Positions 54,570 to 63,680 of a DNA stretch of 64,000 bases are shown piece after piece. The notes under the pieces were generated by a model. It ran no database searches, was not told the origin of the DNA, and was given only the letters and a program-made list of their open reading frames with translations. Source of the DNA: Sphingobium jiangsuense (GTDB lineage: Bacteria > Pseudomonadota > Alphaproteobacteria > Sphingomonadales > Sphingomonadaceae); the NCBI RefSeq assembly GCF_014196495.1, contig NZ_JACIDT010000002.1:186001-250000 (forward strand), in the 5' to 3' direction. The stretch's first letter is position 1, and each line of letters starts with the position of its first letter. Both the position numbers and the translations under genes were made by a program.

Positions 54570-55330
54570 GCAAGACCCCCCGCATCGCGGCGCTGATGAT
54601 CGGCCGGGGCGGCAGCTCGCTGCGCGGCAAGAACATCCTGCCGGTGCATGGCGTGCCGCTGCTGCTGTGGTCGGCCGCCGCCGCGCATCGCAGCGCTCAT
54701 ATCGGCCGCTATTATGTGAGCAGCGACGATGACGGCATATTGGAAACGGCGGGGCAGGCGGGCTATCGCCCGATCCGCCGTCCGCCGGAACTGTGCACCG
54801 CGACGGCGCAGAGCTCCGACGCGGTGATCCACGCGCTCGACCGGATCGAGGCGGAGGGGCCGGTGGATATCGTCGTGCTGCAACATGCGAACGTCGGCAC
54901 GATTACCGAGAAGATCATCGACGATTGCATTGCGGAGATGCTGGCGGACCCGTCGCTGAGCGCGGTGGTGCCCTCGCATGAGATGAGCGAATATCACCCC
55001 TGGCGGGCGCGGAGTATCGTGGACGGCGTGCTGCAACCCTTTGTGGAGACGGCGGGGCAGGTTTCGGCCAATCGGCAGGATCTGCCCATGGCGCTGTTCT
55101 ACGACCATTCGATCTGGGTGCTGCGCGCGGCGACCATCCGCGACCCCGACGGGCAGGCGCCCTGGCCCTGCATGGGGCGGAAGATCAAGCCCTATCTGAC
55201 CGAGGGCTGCTTCGACGTGCACGATCTGGACGATATCGCCCGGACGGAGAAATGGCTGACGCAGAACGGCGTGGAACGGCCGTCTTTCGGGGCGGCGGCG
55301 GGTGCGCTGGAAGAAGCGCTACGGCAGTAG
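54566..55330 (+). CDS. Acylneuraminate cytidylyltransferase (NeuA-like)
   Basis: 254 aa. The nucleotide-binding motif is ALMIGRGGSSLRGKNILPVH, as in CMP-sialic, CMP-legionaminic and CMP-pseudaminic acid synthetases. It is followed by YYVSSDDDGILETAGQAGYR and VDIVVLQHANVGTITEKIID. The end has EGCFDVHDLDDIARTEKWL. It should activate the product of the fused NeuB with CTP. Which nonulosonic acid is made cannot be told, because the upstream amino-sugar enzymes are not in the window. A terminator follows at 55361. Confidence 0.87.
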   Translation: MSKTPRIAALMIGRGGSSLRGKNILPVHGVPLLLWSAAAAHRSAHIGRYYVSSDDDGILETAGQAGYRPIRRPPELCTATAQSSDAVIHALDRIEAEGPVDIVVLQHANVGTITEKIIDDCIAEMLADPSLSAVVPSHEMSEYHPWRARSIVDGVLQPFVETAGQVSANRQDLPMALFYDHSIWVLRAATIRDPDGQAPWPCMGRKIKPYLTEGCFDVHDLDDIARTEKWLTQNGVERPSFGAAAGALEEALRQ

Positions 55331-55360
55331 CGCGGCGACGTTGGAACGGAAAGGAATGAG

Positions 55361-55390
55361 GCCGGTGCATCGATGTGCGCCGGCTTTTTC
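55361..55390 (+). terminator. Terminator of the nonulosonate operon
   Basis: Stem GCCGGTGC / GCGCCGGC (one wobble) with an 8 nt loop and TTTTTCC, 31 bp after the cytidylyltransferase stop. Confidence 0.82.
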
Positions 55391-55420
55391 CATGGTCGAT
55401 GCGGGGACAAGCCTCAATTT

Positions 55421-55495
55421 GTCATCCCGGCGCAGGCTCGGCTCAGGCCGCGTCGCACAACCTCTCCTGGGATGCCGGCCTGCGCTGGCATGACG
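55421..55495. repeat. Palindromic intergenic repeat, family II, copy 4 (diverged)
   Basis: GTCATCCCGGCGCAGGCTCG at the left and GATGCCGGCCTGCGCTGGCA then TGACGG at the right. More changes than the other copies, mainly in the first hairpin. It lies in a convergent gap. Confidence 0.75.
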
Positions 55496-55534
55496 GTGAG
55501 GGGGATATTGCAGTCTCCGCGCGTCCCGCAAGTT

Positions 55535-56716
55535 TCAGGCCGCGAGGCCCTGCACCGCCGCATGATAACCGAACCGCGCCAGTCCACGGTCCCAGCGGTC
55601 GGGATTGATCGGCGTAACCATCCGGTCGATCAGCTCTGAGGGCGTCAGCGCCGGGTCGTCGGGCGTGAATGCCTCATTGGCGAAGTGGAAGGCGAACCAG
55701 CGGCGCGTGGCCTTGGCATCGGGCGCCGACAGCGTGCCTTGCCCCAGACGCTCCAGAAAGCGGTCGAGGTCGGTTTCCGCGTTCATCCAGCCACCGGTCG
55801 CGAAGCGGCTGCGGCGCAGCATCGGCGTGCCGAAGAAGGCGGCGATGGAATAGCATTTGGAATCGCCCAATATCATCGCGTCGGCATGGGGCGAGAGCAC
55901 CTCGGTCGGCGGATTGCCCATGATCTTCGCGTCGATCAATATCGCCTTGTCGCCCAGCCGGTCGACCACCTCTTCCAGCGCATAGCCGTCCACCGCATAT
56001 TTGTTGAGGGGGTGGTCGGTGACGACGAGCCGATGGGTGTCGGGCAGGCGATCGACCAGCTCCTCCACCAGCCTGTCGTTGGGGAAGGCGCCGAGGCGGT
56101 GCATCAGGAAGAAATTTTCCGGGTGCTCATATTCCAGCGGCAGCAGCACGAAGGGCTTGTCGGCGGGAATGCCCGCGCGATCGAGCACGAAGTCGCGATC
56201 CTGCCGGAAATTCTCGAACCGGCGGAGGCGATCCTCCCACACCGGCGCGAAGGCGGTTTCGAGGTGGCGCCATGCCTCCTCCGGCAAGTCCGGCATCTCG
56301 CCATGATCGAAGGGCAGATGCTTGATCGCATAGGAAGGCGCACCCGGCCGCAGCGGGGAGGCGTCGCCTTCCATCACATAGCGCACCACGCCGGGGAAGT
56401 GCAGCGGCGTTTCGATGTCGGCGGCGCGGCAGAAGGTGTAGTCGGGCGCCAGCGAGTGGACGAAATCGACCAGTTCCCGCTGATTGTCGGGGATGGTGCG
56501 GGTGGAGGGGTGATCGTCCCGGTTCATGATGTACCAGTCGACGTCCGGCAGGTCGGCCATGCGCTGCATCTCGCGCTCGCCGACGCCGGTGAACGACCAG
56601 GGCGCGGGCGCGAGGACGGAGACATGCGCCTCCCGCGCCATGATGCGGATCAGCGGCTCCATCACATTGTCGAACCACCAGGGGGTAACGACGGGCAGAT
56701 AGAACAGAACCTTCAT
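55535..56716 (-). CDS. Glycosyltransferase-like protein (GT-B pattern), unknown substrate
   Basis: 393 aa. Starts MKVLFYLPVVTPWWFDNVME and has LAPDYTFCRAADIETPLHFP and KPFVLLPLEYEHPENFFLMH at the middle. The C-terminal half reads like the nucleotide-sugar domain of GT-B or capsule (KpsS/KpsC-like) enzymes: RLVVTDHPLNKYAVDGYALE and ILGDSKCYSIAAFFGTPMLR. No family could be named with certainty. Adjacency to the nonulosonate operon and the acyltransferase suggests a surface-glycan role. A CtrA-like box is at 56795-56809. Confidence 0.6.
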   Translation of the reverse strand: MKVLFYLPVVTPWWFDNVMEPLIRIMAREAHVSVLAPAPWSFTGVGEREMQRMADLPDVDWYIMNRDDHPSTRTIPDNQRELVDFVHSLAPDYTFCRAADIETPLHFPGVVRYVMEGDASPLRPGAPSYAIKHLPFDHGEMPDLPEEAWRHLETAFAPVWEDRLRRFENFRQDRDFVLDRAGIPADKPFVLLPLEYEHPENFFLMHRLGAFPNDRLVEELVDRLPDTHRLVVTDHPLNKYAVDGYALEEVVDRLGDKAILIDAKIMGNPPTEVLSPHADAMILGDSKCYSIAAFFGTPMLRRSRFATGGWMNAETDLDRFLERLGQGTLSAPDAKATRRWFAFHFANEAFTPDDPALTPSELIDRMVTPINPDRWDRGLARFGYHAAVQGLAA

Positions 56717-56794
56717 GCTTCGCTTCCTTGCCGCCGCGCCGATGGTTAAGCGGAATGGTAAACCGGCGCGCCAAGTCCTTCTGCCTCAAGGAAA

Positions 56795-56809
56795 CTAAAA
56801 GATTCTTAA
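56795..56809 (-). promoter_or_regulatory. CtrA-like box before the glycosyltransferase-like gene
   Basis: On the minus strand TTAA-N7-TTAG, one mismatch from consensus, about 80 bp before the ATG at 56716. The surrounding 127 bp are AT-richer than the genes. Motif only; chance matches are expected. Confidence 0.35.
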
Positions 56810-56843
56810 CCATGAAAGGGCGAGGAATTTTCCACACCGACGG

Positions 56844-57611
56844 TCAGCCGCCCAGCGCCTCCCGCACCATGCGGGCGATATCGATCCGGGGCGGGGCATA
56901 GGGCGCGACGCCCTCGTCGATCATGCGCTCTATGCCGTCGAGGAAGGCGGAGGGCTTGTCCATCGGCAGATGCGCGAACTGGTCGGGCGAGAAACGCCAC
57001 CATTGCGTCTCCAGCGCGCGGCGGCGCTCTTCGGGCGAGAGGCGGTAGCGGATGATCCGCGCCGGCGTTCCCCCGACGATGGCGAAGGGCGGCACGTCCC
57101 GCGTGACGACCGCGCCTGCGCCGATCACCGCGCCGTCGCCGATGGTGACGCCCTGCTGGATGAGGACGTCCTGCCCGATCCACACGTCATTGCCGATGAC
57201 CACCGGGCCTTTTTCCGCCTCGAAAGGGATGCGCGGCGCGCATGTGCCGAAATGGTCCCGCATCATCTGGATATAATAATGGCGGAAGGAAATCACATGG
57301 GTCGTGATGCGGTCGGTGGGGTGGGCGATGCCCAGCTTCTCGACATTCTTGGCGATCGAGCAATAGCGGCCGACCCGCGTGTCCTGGCTCATCGCCGACA
57401 TGCTGTAGGAAAAGGCGGAGAGGGACATGAAATCGCCCTCCGGCATGGTCGCGAACGGCTCGACGAGGATCGGGCATTGGAGTGTGACCTCCTCGCCGTC
57501 GCGGAATACGCCTTCGATCGAATCATGATGCCTCAGATAGATGGGCGCGGCGCGAAAGCGGGCCTCGATCGCCTTGCTCCAGCGAAACCGGAACGGATAT
57601 TCTATCTCCAT
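56844..57611 (-). CDS. Hexapeptide-repeat O-acyltransferase (CatB/Vat-like)
   Basis: 255 aa left-handed beta-helix enzyme. The hexad repeats are visible in [20 protein letters not shown] then [20 protein letters not shown] and [20 protein letters not shown], the xenobiotic/NodL-like acetyltransferase pattern with histidine in [10 protein letters not shown]. The ATG at 57611 ([13 protein letters not shown]) is chosen because GGGAGGG precedes it by 4-5 bp; a longer frame upstream has no family similarity. Its ribosome binding site lies inside a perfect 16 bp hairpin. Likely acylates a sugar of the neighbouring glycan pathway (inference). Confidence 0.8.
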   Translation of the reverse strand: MEIEYPFRFRWSKAIEARFRAAPIYLRHHDSIEGVFRDGEEVTLQCPILVEPFATMPEGDFMSLSAFSYSMSAMSQDTRVGRYCSIAKNVEKLGIAHPTDRITTHVISFRHYYIQMMRDHFGTCAPRIPFEAEKGPVVIGNDVWIGQDVLIQQGVTIGDGAVIGAGAVVTRDVPPFAIVGGTPARIIRYRLSPEERRRALETQWWRFSPDQFAHLPMDKPSAFLDGIERMIDEGVAPYAPPRIDIARMVREALGG

Positions 57612-57615
57612 CGAT

Positions 57616-57661
57616 GCCCTCCCTGCCCGGCGACAATCGCTGCCAGCCGGGCAGGGAGGGC
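57616..57661 (-). promoter_or_regulatory. Perfect 16 bp hairpin covering the acyltransferase ribosome binding site
   Basis: Arms GCCCTCCCTGCCCGGC (57616-57631) and GCCGGGCAGGGAGGGC (57646-57661) pair without mismatch around a 14 nt loop. In the minus-strand RNA the 3' arm contains the GGGAGGG Shine-Dalgarno and ends 4 nt before the ATG. There is no T-run after the stem, so a simple terminator is less likely than translational or protein-mediated control. Confidence 0.75.
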
Positions 57662-57685
57662 GCAAGCCCCGATTGCGGCCCCGGA

Positions 57686-58831
57686 TCAGATTTCCGCGAA
57701 GCGATCCCGCACCCAGTCGGCGATGAAGCTTTTTGCCGGTTCCATCGAATCGGCGCTGCAATGCTCGACGCCGCCTTCCCGCTCGGTGAACAGCCTGAAA
57801 TCGACGCGCGGGCTGTTCACCGCCTGATCCCGGCTCTGATAGGCATATTCACGCGGGATCTGCCGGTCGTTGGCGCCGTGGGTGATGAGGAAGGGCACGG
57901 TCATATTCTTCATATGACCGTTGAGCGTCACCTTGGGCATCAGCGCCATGAACGCCTCCATATCCGGCTGGCCCCACACCCACATCACATGGTCCCAATA
58001 ATGGGGGACGGGGTTTTCGCCCTCATTCCTGAGGCGGCGGGCCTGCAACTCGCCCCAATTGTGATTGGCGCCCCACGCCACGCACAGCTTGAACCGCTTT
58101 TCGTAGATCGCCGCGCGCGGCGCATAATAGCCGCCGAGCGACCAGCCCATCACGCCGATCCTGTCCTTGTCAACATCGGCGCGGCGTTCCAGCGCGTCCA
58201 CCGCCGCGCCCGCCCAGCGCTCGGTGTCGTAGAGGGCGGGCAGGCCGTTGAGGCGCAGCGCCTCGCCAACACCGGGCTGGTCGACGGCGAGGATGGAGAT
58301 GCCCCTCCGGGCGAAGCTGTCGTCGAGGGAGAGCGCGATCATCTCCTTCACGCTGTCCAGCCCGTTGCAGAAAACCATCGTCGGGCGCGGGCCTTCGCCA
58401 TGGCCGGGGATGAAGAGGCCGGGGAAGTTCGACCCTTCGAACGGGATGTCGATCCTTTCCCAGCCCAGCCCGCCGGTGTCGATGGCGCGCTGCATCGTGT
58501 CCAGCATCGTGCGGTACATCTGCTGGCGGGGGGCGTAGTCGCGCGCCTGCATGCGCTCCGCCGTCATATAATAGGCGGTGGCGCGGCGATATTTTTCGCT
58601 GGCGCTGAGCATATGCTCCGCCGCCTCGCATTCCTCGCCCAGCGCGACCAGCCGGTCGGCCAGACGGCCCCAGCTGTCGAAAAAGGCGGCCGTGCCCTTG
58701 TCGGCGCCCTCGCGCGCGATCTCGCGCACCTCGTCATTGGCCTGGTCGATCTCGCCCATGCAGCCGCCCATGGACAGGCAGATATTGACGCTGAGATTCC
58801 AGACATAATTTCCGGGAAAGGGTTCGTACAT
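57686..58831 (-). CDS. Alpha/beta hydrolase (FrsA / pseudooxynicotine-hydrolase-like)
   Basis: 381 aa. A helical N-terminal region of about 130 residues is followed by an alpha/beta hydrolase core: [37 protein letters not shown] and the nucleophile elbow [16 protein letters not shown] (GWSLGG). Acid and histidine are likely in [16 protein letters not shown] and [12 protein letters not shown]. This architecture occurs in C-C bond hydrolases such as dihydroxypseudooxynicotine hydrolase. Start at 58831 (MYEPFPGN), AAGGA upstream. Probably cleaves a ring-opened or diketone intermediate of the operon (inference). Confidence 0.78.
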   Translation of the reverse strand: MYEPFPGNYVWNLSVNICLSMGGCMGEIDQANDEVREIAREGADKGTAAFFDSWGRLADRLVALGEECEAAEHMLSASEKYRRATAYYMTAERMQARDYAPRQQMYRTMLDTMQRAIDTGGLGWERIDIPFEGSNFPGLFIPGHGEGPRPTMVFCNGLDSVKEMIALSLDDSFARRGISILAVDQPGVGEALRLNGLPALYDTERWAGAAVDALERRADVDKDRIGVMGWSLGGYYAPRAAIYEKRFKLCVAWGANHNWGELQARRLRNEGENPVPHYWDHVMWVWGQPDMEAFMALMPKVTLNGHMKNMTVPFLITHGANDRQIPREYAYQSRDQAVNSPRVDFRLFTEREGGVEHCSADSMEPAKSFIADWVRDRFAEI

Positions 58832-58841
58832 CATCTGTCCT

Positions 58842-59894
58842 TCAGGCAGGAGCGGAAAGGGAGGGGGAGGCGTCCGCCGTCCGTTCCTCCGCCAGCAGCC
58901 GCGCATGGATGCGGCGAGCGCGGGTGGAGCCGTTGTCGATGGAAAGCAGCGCGGGTTTGCGGTCGAACAGATCGGTCGCGCCGAGCGCGCGTTGCTGCGC
59001 CTCGATCATCGGCTTGTCCTCCGTTTCGAACGCCTGGCGCAGCCCCGCCGCCATCGCAGCGTTGAAGGCGGCGTCATCGGTGCGGTAGGTGCGGGAATTG
59101 CAGTAGAAATAATGCGTCGTCCCCTCGGTTTCCGGGGTCATGATATGGGCGTTCCAGGTGTCGACGCCGTCCTCGCGCGGCTTCCCTTCCGGCGTCGCAC
59201 CGACGCGCAGCAGCATCACGCCATCGGGATGCCAGAGCACCTCGGTCCACATGTCGGTCGCCATGTCCGGGTCGGGCATCTCGCAGCGGAATATCGGGAT
59301 GGCCGGTTCGCCGGTGGAAAGCCATTGCACGAACACCGTGTCGCCGCGCTCCTCCACATGGGCGCGGGTCTTGGTGATCGACCCGCCGCCCAGCGTATGC
59401 GGGTGGAGATAATCGGCGTGCGAGAGGTCGAGGATATTGTCCTCCAGCAGCTTGTGATTGGCCGCCGTGTGCATATAGCCCTTGCTGAACGCATGCTCGG
59501 CCGCCCGGTCGATGAAGCCCATGTCGGGAATGGCGGTCGGGTCGGCGCGCTCGGCTTCCCCGGTCCAGACCCAGATAATGCCGTGCCGCTCGACGCAGGG
59601 ATAGGCGCGGATCGTCAGCGCGCCGGTGATCGCGCCATGCGGGTTGAGCGTGCAGCGGCCGGTCGCGCCGCTGAATTCCAGCCCATGATAGCCGCAGCGT
59701 ATCGTCTCTCCCTCGATCTGCCCCATGTGCAGCGGCGCGAGGCGGTGGGGGCAGCTGTCGGCGACGGCATGCAGCGCGCGCCCGTGCCGCCAGAACAGGA
59801 TCGCCTCGCCGATGATGCGACGGGACAGGGGCGTGCCCTCGCCCAGCTCGTCCGCCCATGCGGCGAAATACCAGCAATTGCGCAGGAAGGTCAT
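58842..59894 (-). CDS. Rieske non-heme iron oxygenase, VanA-like (1)
   Basis: 350 aa. The N-terminus MTFLRNCWYFAAWADELGEG is typical of vanillate demethylase-type oxygenases. The Rieske 2Fe-2S site is CPHRLAPLHMGQIEGETIRC then GYHGLEF (CxH...CxxH). The mononuclear iron site is in ILDLSHADYLHPHTLGG. Such enzymes hydroxylate or O-demethylate aromatic acids and need a separate reductase, not in the window. The ATG at 59894 follows GGAAGGAG and overlaps the SMP-30 stop. Confidence 0.88.
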   Translation of the reverse strand: MTFLRNCWYFAAWADELGEGTPLSRRIIGEAILFWRHGRALHAVADSCPHRLAPLHMGQIEGETIRCGYHGLEFSGATGRCTLNPHGAITGALTIRAYPCVERHGIIWVWTGEAERADPTAIPDMGFIDRAAEHAFSKGYMHTAANHKLLEDNILDLSHADYLHPHTLGGGSITKTRAHVEERGDTVFVQWLSTGEPAIPIFRCEMPDPDMATDMWTEVLWHPDGVMLLRVGATPEGKPREDGVDTWNAHIMTPETEGTTHYFYCNSRTYRTDDAAFNAAMAAGLRQAFETEDKPMIEAQQRALGATDLFDRKPALLSIDNGSTRARRIHARLLAEERTADASPSLSAPA

Positions 59895-60928
59895 GATCGG
59901 CGCTCCTTCCAGTGGACCATCGGCAGGCCAGGGACGGGACTGGCGAAGGCCGGGATGGTGGTGGCGCGCAGGCCGCCCAGATAGACGGTGGAAAGGTCCG
60001 GCCCGCCGAAGGTGATGCTGGCGAGCCATGGGCAGATGGCGCCGCCGCAGGCCATCATCGTGTCGAAGCCGACGATCCGGCCGGAAGCAAACTCCGCCTC
60101 CAGCCGCGCCGTCGCCTGCGGATCGCCATCATCGAGCAGCTCGATCAGGTCGCCTTCGGGCGTGATCGCGACCAGCCGGTCGGCGAAGATCATCGTCGCC
60201 CAGAGATTGCCATAGGCGTCGAAGGCGATGCCATCGATCATCCCGGCGCCCAAGGTGGACGGGCCGTAGACTTCCCGGTCGGTGAGCGACCCGTCGGGCA
60301 GCACGCGCAGCCGCGTCACCCGCCTGGCGGTGGTTTCGGCGACGTAGAGCCATTGCTCGTCGGCATCGAGCCGGATTTCGTTGGTGAAGTGGAAGCCGTC
60401 CGCGACGATGCGCGCGCCGCGCTCGTCGATCAGGCAGATATAGCCGTCGGCCAGCGTGGAGTTGCAGGCGTCCGACCAGGGGTTGACCATGGTGGAGATC
60501 GTCACCCACAGCCGGTCCCTGCTGTCGCGCAGCACGAAATTGACCTTGCCCATGGGCTTACCGTCGATGCTGTCGGCGAGCACGCGGGTCTGGCCCTGCC
60601 GTGTCATCACCTCCAGCCGGTCGGTGCCGAAATTGGCGATCAGGATATCGCCGTTGCGCGCGAAGGCGAGGCCGTTGGGCAGGGTGCCGGACAGCAGGCT
60701 GCCCGCCGCGTCGGCGGCGATGTCGAAATGCGGGTCGGCCTGCTGGGCGATCAGCGTCTGCGTGCCGTCGGCATCGATGCGCATCACGCCGCCGCGCGCG
60801 TCGGCGCTCCACAGCGTGCCGTCCGGTTCGGCCAAGATGCATTCGGGGCGTTGCAGGCCGGTGCCGACATGGCGGATCGCGGCCGGATCGACGCGCCAGT
60901 CGCGCAGCGGGTTGGGGGAAGCGGGCAT
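59891..60928 (-). CDS. SMP-30/gluconolactonase-family lactonase
   Basis: 345 aa six-blade beta-propeller enzyme. The family pattern is LWSADARGGVMRIDADGTQT, NGLAFARNGDILIANFGTDR, FHFTNEIRLDADEQWLYVAE and DGIAFDAYGNLWATMIFADR, with the usual Glu/Asn/Asp metal ligands. It likely opens a lactone formed in the pathway. Its start lies 3 bp after the cyclase gene. Confidence 0.87.
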   Translation of the reverse strand: MPASPNPLRDWRVDPAAIRHVGTGLQRPECILAEPDGTLWSADARGGVMRIDADGTQTLIAQQADPHFDIAADAAGSLLSGTLPNGLAFARNGDILIANFGTDRLEVMTRQGQTRVLADSIDGKPMGKVNFVLRDSRDRLWVTISTMVNPWSDACNSTLADGYICLIDERGARIVADGFHFTNEIRLDADEQWLYVAETTARRVTRLRVLPDGSLTDREVYGPSTLGAGMIDGIAFDAYGNLWATMIFADRLVAITPEGDLIELLDDGDPQATARLEAEFASGRIVGFDTMMACGGAICPWLASITFGGPDLSTVYLGGLRATTIPAFASPVPGLPMVHWKERRS

Positions 60929-60931
60929 ATT

Positions 60932-61708
60932 TCAGTCCTCGATTATCGCGACGGCTCTGGTCCACCCTGCGGAGGCGGCGCGGATCTTCATCGGGAAGCA
61001 GGCGATGGTGAAGCCGGTGGCGGGCAGCGCCTCCAGATTGTGCAGCTTCTCGAGGTGGCAATAGCCGATGTCGCGCCCCGCCTTATGCCCTTCCCAGATC
61101 AGCCCCGCGTCGCCCGTCTCCAGATATTTCTGTTTCGTGTGGACGAAGGGCGCGTCCCAGCTCCAGCCGTCGGTGCCGGTCAGCCGCACACCGCGCTCCA
61201 GCAGATAGATGGTCGCCCCATAACCCATGCCGCAACCGGCGGTGACATAATCGTCCTGCCCGTAGCGCCGGCCCGCCGAGGTGTTGACGACGACGATCTC
61301 CAGCGGCGAGAGGCTGTGCCCGATCCGCTCCAGCTCCGCCTCCACATCCCGCGCGGTCACGACATAGCCGTCCGCGAAATGGCGGAAGTCGAGCTTGACA
61401 CCGGGCTGGAAGCACCAGTCGAGCGGCACCTCGTCGATGGTGATCGCGCGTTCCCCTTTGTTCATGGTCGAGGCGAAATGATAAGGTGCGTCGAGATGGG
61501 TGCCATTGTGGGTGATCAGCTCCACCTTCTCGATCGCCCATGCCTCGCCATCGGGCAGGCCCTCCGGCTTCAGGCCGGGGAAGAAGCCCGCCAGATCGGG
61601 AACCGACATTTTGTGGTCGATATAGTCGATCTTCGGCCGGAACGGCGGCGGATCGGAGATCACGTCGTTTTCCAGATAGATGGAAAGGTCGATAATCCGT
61701 CTTGCCAT
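60932..61708 (-). CDS. Cyclase / kynurenine-formamidase-family metal hydrolase
   Basis: 258 aa. Starts ARRIIDLSIYLENDVISDPP. The metal-binding motif HNGTHLDAPYHF matches HxGTHxDxPxH of the family that includes kynurenine formamidase and isatin hydrolase. It also has VVVNTSAGRRYGQDDYVTAG and the C-terminal TGFTIACFPMKIRAASAGWT. It hydrolyses an amide or lactone-like bond; the substrate is unknown. Confidence 0.87.
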   Translation of the reverse strand: MARRIIDLSIYLENDVISDPPPFRPKIDYIDHKMSVPDLAGFFPGLKPEGLPDGEAWAIEKVELITHNGTHLDAPYHFASTMNKGERAITIDEVPLDWCFQPGVKLDFRHFADGYVVTARDVEAELERIGHSLSPLEIVVVNTSAGRRYGQDDYVTAGCGMGYGATIYLLERGVRLTGTDGWSWDAPFVHTKQKYLETGDAGLIWEGHKAGRDIGYCHLEKLHNLEALPATGFTIACFPMKIRAASAGWTRAVAIIED

Positions 61709-61711
61709 GGT

Positions 61712-62638
61712 CTAGAACTCCACCCGGTCGCCGCCCTTGAGGCCGAGCATCGCGCGGGCCTCGGCCGGTGTCGCGGGTTCATGGCCCATTTCGGCGAGGA
61801 TGCGCCTGATCTTCTCCACCTGCTGCGCGTTGGAGGCGGCGAGCACGCCGCGCTCGATGAACAGGCTGTCCTCCAGCCCGACGCGCACATGCCCGCCCAG
61901 TAGCGCCGCCTGCGTCAGGAACGGCATCTGATGCCGCCCGGCGGCCAGCACCGACCATTGATAGGCGTCCTTGCCGAACAGGCGGTCGGCGGTCTGCTTC
62001 ATGAACATCAGATTGTCGGGATCGGCCCCGATGCCGCCCAATATGCCGAACACCATCTGGAGAAAGAAGCCGGGCCTGATCAGCCCCCGGTCGAGGAAAT
62101 GGGCGAGGTTGTAGAGATGCCCCACATCATAGCATTCATGCTCGAACCGGGTTCCCGCCTCGGACAGGGTTTCGAGGATATAGGCGATGTCGCGGAAGGT
62201 ATTGCGGAAGATATAATCGTCCGAATTCCTGATATAGGCTTCTTCCCAGCCATGCTTCCAGCTCTTGATCCGGTTGGCGGCCGGGAAGAAGGCGAAGTTG
62301 ATCGAGCCCATGTTGAGCGAGCACAGTTCCGGCTTGAACCGGACCGCCGCCGCCAGCCGTTCCTCGACCGTCATGGTGATCGACCCGCCGGTGGTGATGT
62401 TGACCACCGCGTCGGTCGCCTGCTTGATGACGGGCAGGAAGCGGCCATAGACGTCCGGGTCGCCGGTGGGGCGTCCGTCCTCCGGCATGCGGGCATGCAG
62501 GTGCAATATCGCCGCGCCCGCCTCCGCCGCGGCGATCGCCTGACCGGCGATTTCCTCCGGCGTCACCGGCAGCGCGTCCGACATGCTCGGCACATGCGCC
62601 GATCCCGTCACCGCGCAGCTTATGATTATCTTCGACAT
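61712..62638 (-). CDS. Beta-keto acid cleavage enzyme (BKACE, DUF849)
   Basis: 308 aa. BKACE enzymes cut a beta-keto acid with acetyl-CoA to give acetoacetate and a CoA ester. Zinc ligands are likely in ILHLHARMP (HxH) and in the C-terminal part around LAAGRHQMPFLTQAALLGGH. The N-terminus KIIISCAVTGSAHVPSMSDA then LPVTPEEIAGQAIAAAEAGA is typical. It overlaps the upstream Rieske gene by 13 bp. Confidence 0.9.
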   Translation of the reverse strand: MSKIIISCAVTGSAHVPSMSDALPVTPEEIAGQAIAAAEAGAAILHLHARMPEDGRPTGDPDVYGRFLPVIKQATDAVVNITTGGSITMTVEERLAAAVRFKPELCSLNMGSINFAFFPAANRIKSWKHGWEEAYIRNSDDYIFRNTFRDIAYILETLSEAGTRFEHECYDVGHLYNLAHFLDRGLIRPGFFLQMVFGILGGIGADPDNLMFMKQTADRLFGKDAYQWSVLAAGRHQMPFLTQAALLGGHVRVGLEDSLFIERGVLAASNAQQVEKIRRILAEMGHEPATPAEARAMLGLKGGDRVEF

Positions 62639-63666
62639 GCTTCTGTTTCCCGTTCTTCCCTGATGAGCTTGCGCAGGATGCGCCGCGCGCGGACCGCGCC
62701 CGCATCGCTTTCCAGGATGACTGGGTGCAGATCCCAGAAATCCTCACCGTCGAGCGCGCCGTGCTGGGCGATGATCATCGGCTTGTCCTGATGCTCGAAG
62801 GCGATGCGGAAACCTTCGTCCAGCGCAGCGTGCAGCACCGCATCGTCGCGGCGGAAATCGCGGGCGTTGGACCAGAAATAATGGGTGCTGTCCCTGGTTT
62901 CCGGCGTCATCAGATGCGCGCCGGGCGTTTCCCGGCCGATCCGCTCCGGCTGCCCGGCGCCGGTCACGCCGACGACCAGCTGCATATTGCCCGGCGGATA
63001 CCATGTGACGTCGAGCCAGCGATCCACCGGCGCGCCGTTGCATTCGTAGAGCGCATCGAGCGCGGGTGGCAGGATCTCGTTGCGGGTCAGGCGGTTGGAA
63101 TGGACGATGTCGCCGTCCTGCTTCACGTCGACCTCCGCCCGCCGCACCGCCTCGCTGCCCAGCAGGCCCTTGTGCAGAAACTCGATATGGCCGAGGTCCA
63201 TGATGTTGTCGGTCATATATTCGTAATTGGCGGGCGTGTGCATATAGCCGCGGTTGATCGCGTAGCGATCCGGGTCCAGCCCGGCCAGCGCGGGAATGGT
63301 GGCGGGATCGGCCCGATCCGGCGCGCCCATCCAGATCCAGACGAGCATATGCCGCTCCTCGACCGGATAGGTCTGCGCCTTCGCATTGGGCGGGATATGG
63401 CCGTCGCCTTGCGGGTTCATCACGCAGCGACCGTCAAGGTCGAAGCGCAGGCCGTGATAGGGACATTCGATCACATCACCGATGCGCTCGCCCAGCGACA
63501 GCGGGGCGAAGCGGTGCGGGCAGCGGTTGCGCATCGCATGCACCGCTCCCTGCGCGTCGCGCGCGAAGAGAATGTCCTCGTCGAGGATGCGGCGGTGGAA
63601 GCTCCCCCCATCGGGGATTTCGTCCTGCCAGGCCGCGACATACCAGCAGTTGCGGAGAAAGGACAT
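62626..63666 (-). CDS. Rieske non-heme iron oxygenase, VanA-like (2)
   Basis: 346 aa, paralogous to the oxygenase at 58842: MSFLRNCWYVAAWQDEIPDG start, Rieske site CPHRFAPLSLGERIGDVIEC then PYHGLRF, iron site in IMDLGHIEFLHKGLLG. The two share length and plan but only moderate identity by eye, so they may act on different intermediates. The ATG at 63666 was chosen over a longer frame that runs into the upstream gene. Located 12-15 bp after the FAD monooxygenase gene. Confidence 0.88.
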   Translation of the reverse strand: MSFLRNCWYVAAWQDEIPDGGSFHRRILDEDILFARDAQGAVHAMRNRCPHRFAPLSLGERIGDVIECPYHGLRFDLDGRCVMNPQGDGHIPPNAKAQTYPVEERHMLVWIWMGAPDRADPATIPALAGLDPDRYAINRGYMHTPANYEYMTDNIMDLGHIEFLHKGLLGSEAVRRAEVDVKQDGDIVHSNRLTRNEILPPALDALYECNGAPVDRWLDVTWYPPGNMQLVVGVTGAGQPERIGRETPGAHLMTPETRDSTHYFWSNARDFRRDDAVLHAALDEGFRIAFEHQDKPMIIAQHGALDGEDFWDLHPVILESDAGAVRARRILRKLIREERETEACRR

Positions 63667-63680
63667 GGGGCTCGCTCCTC

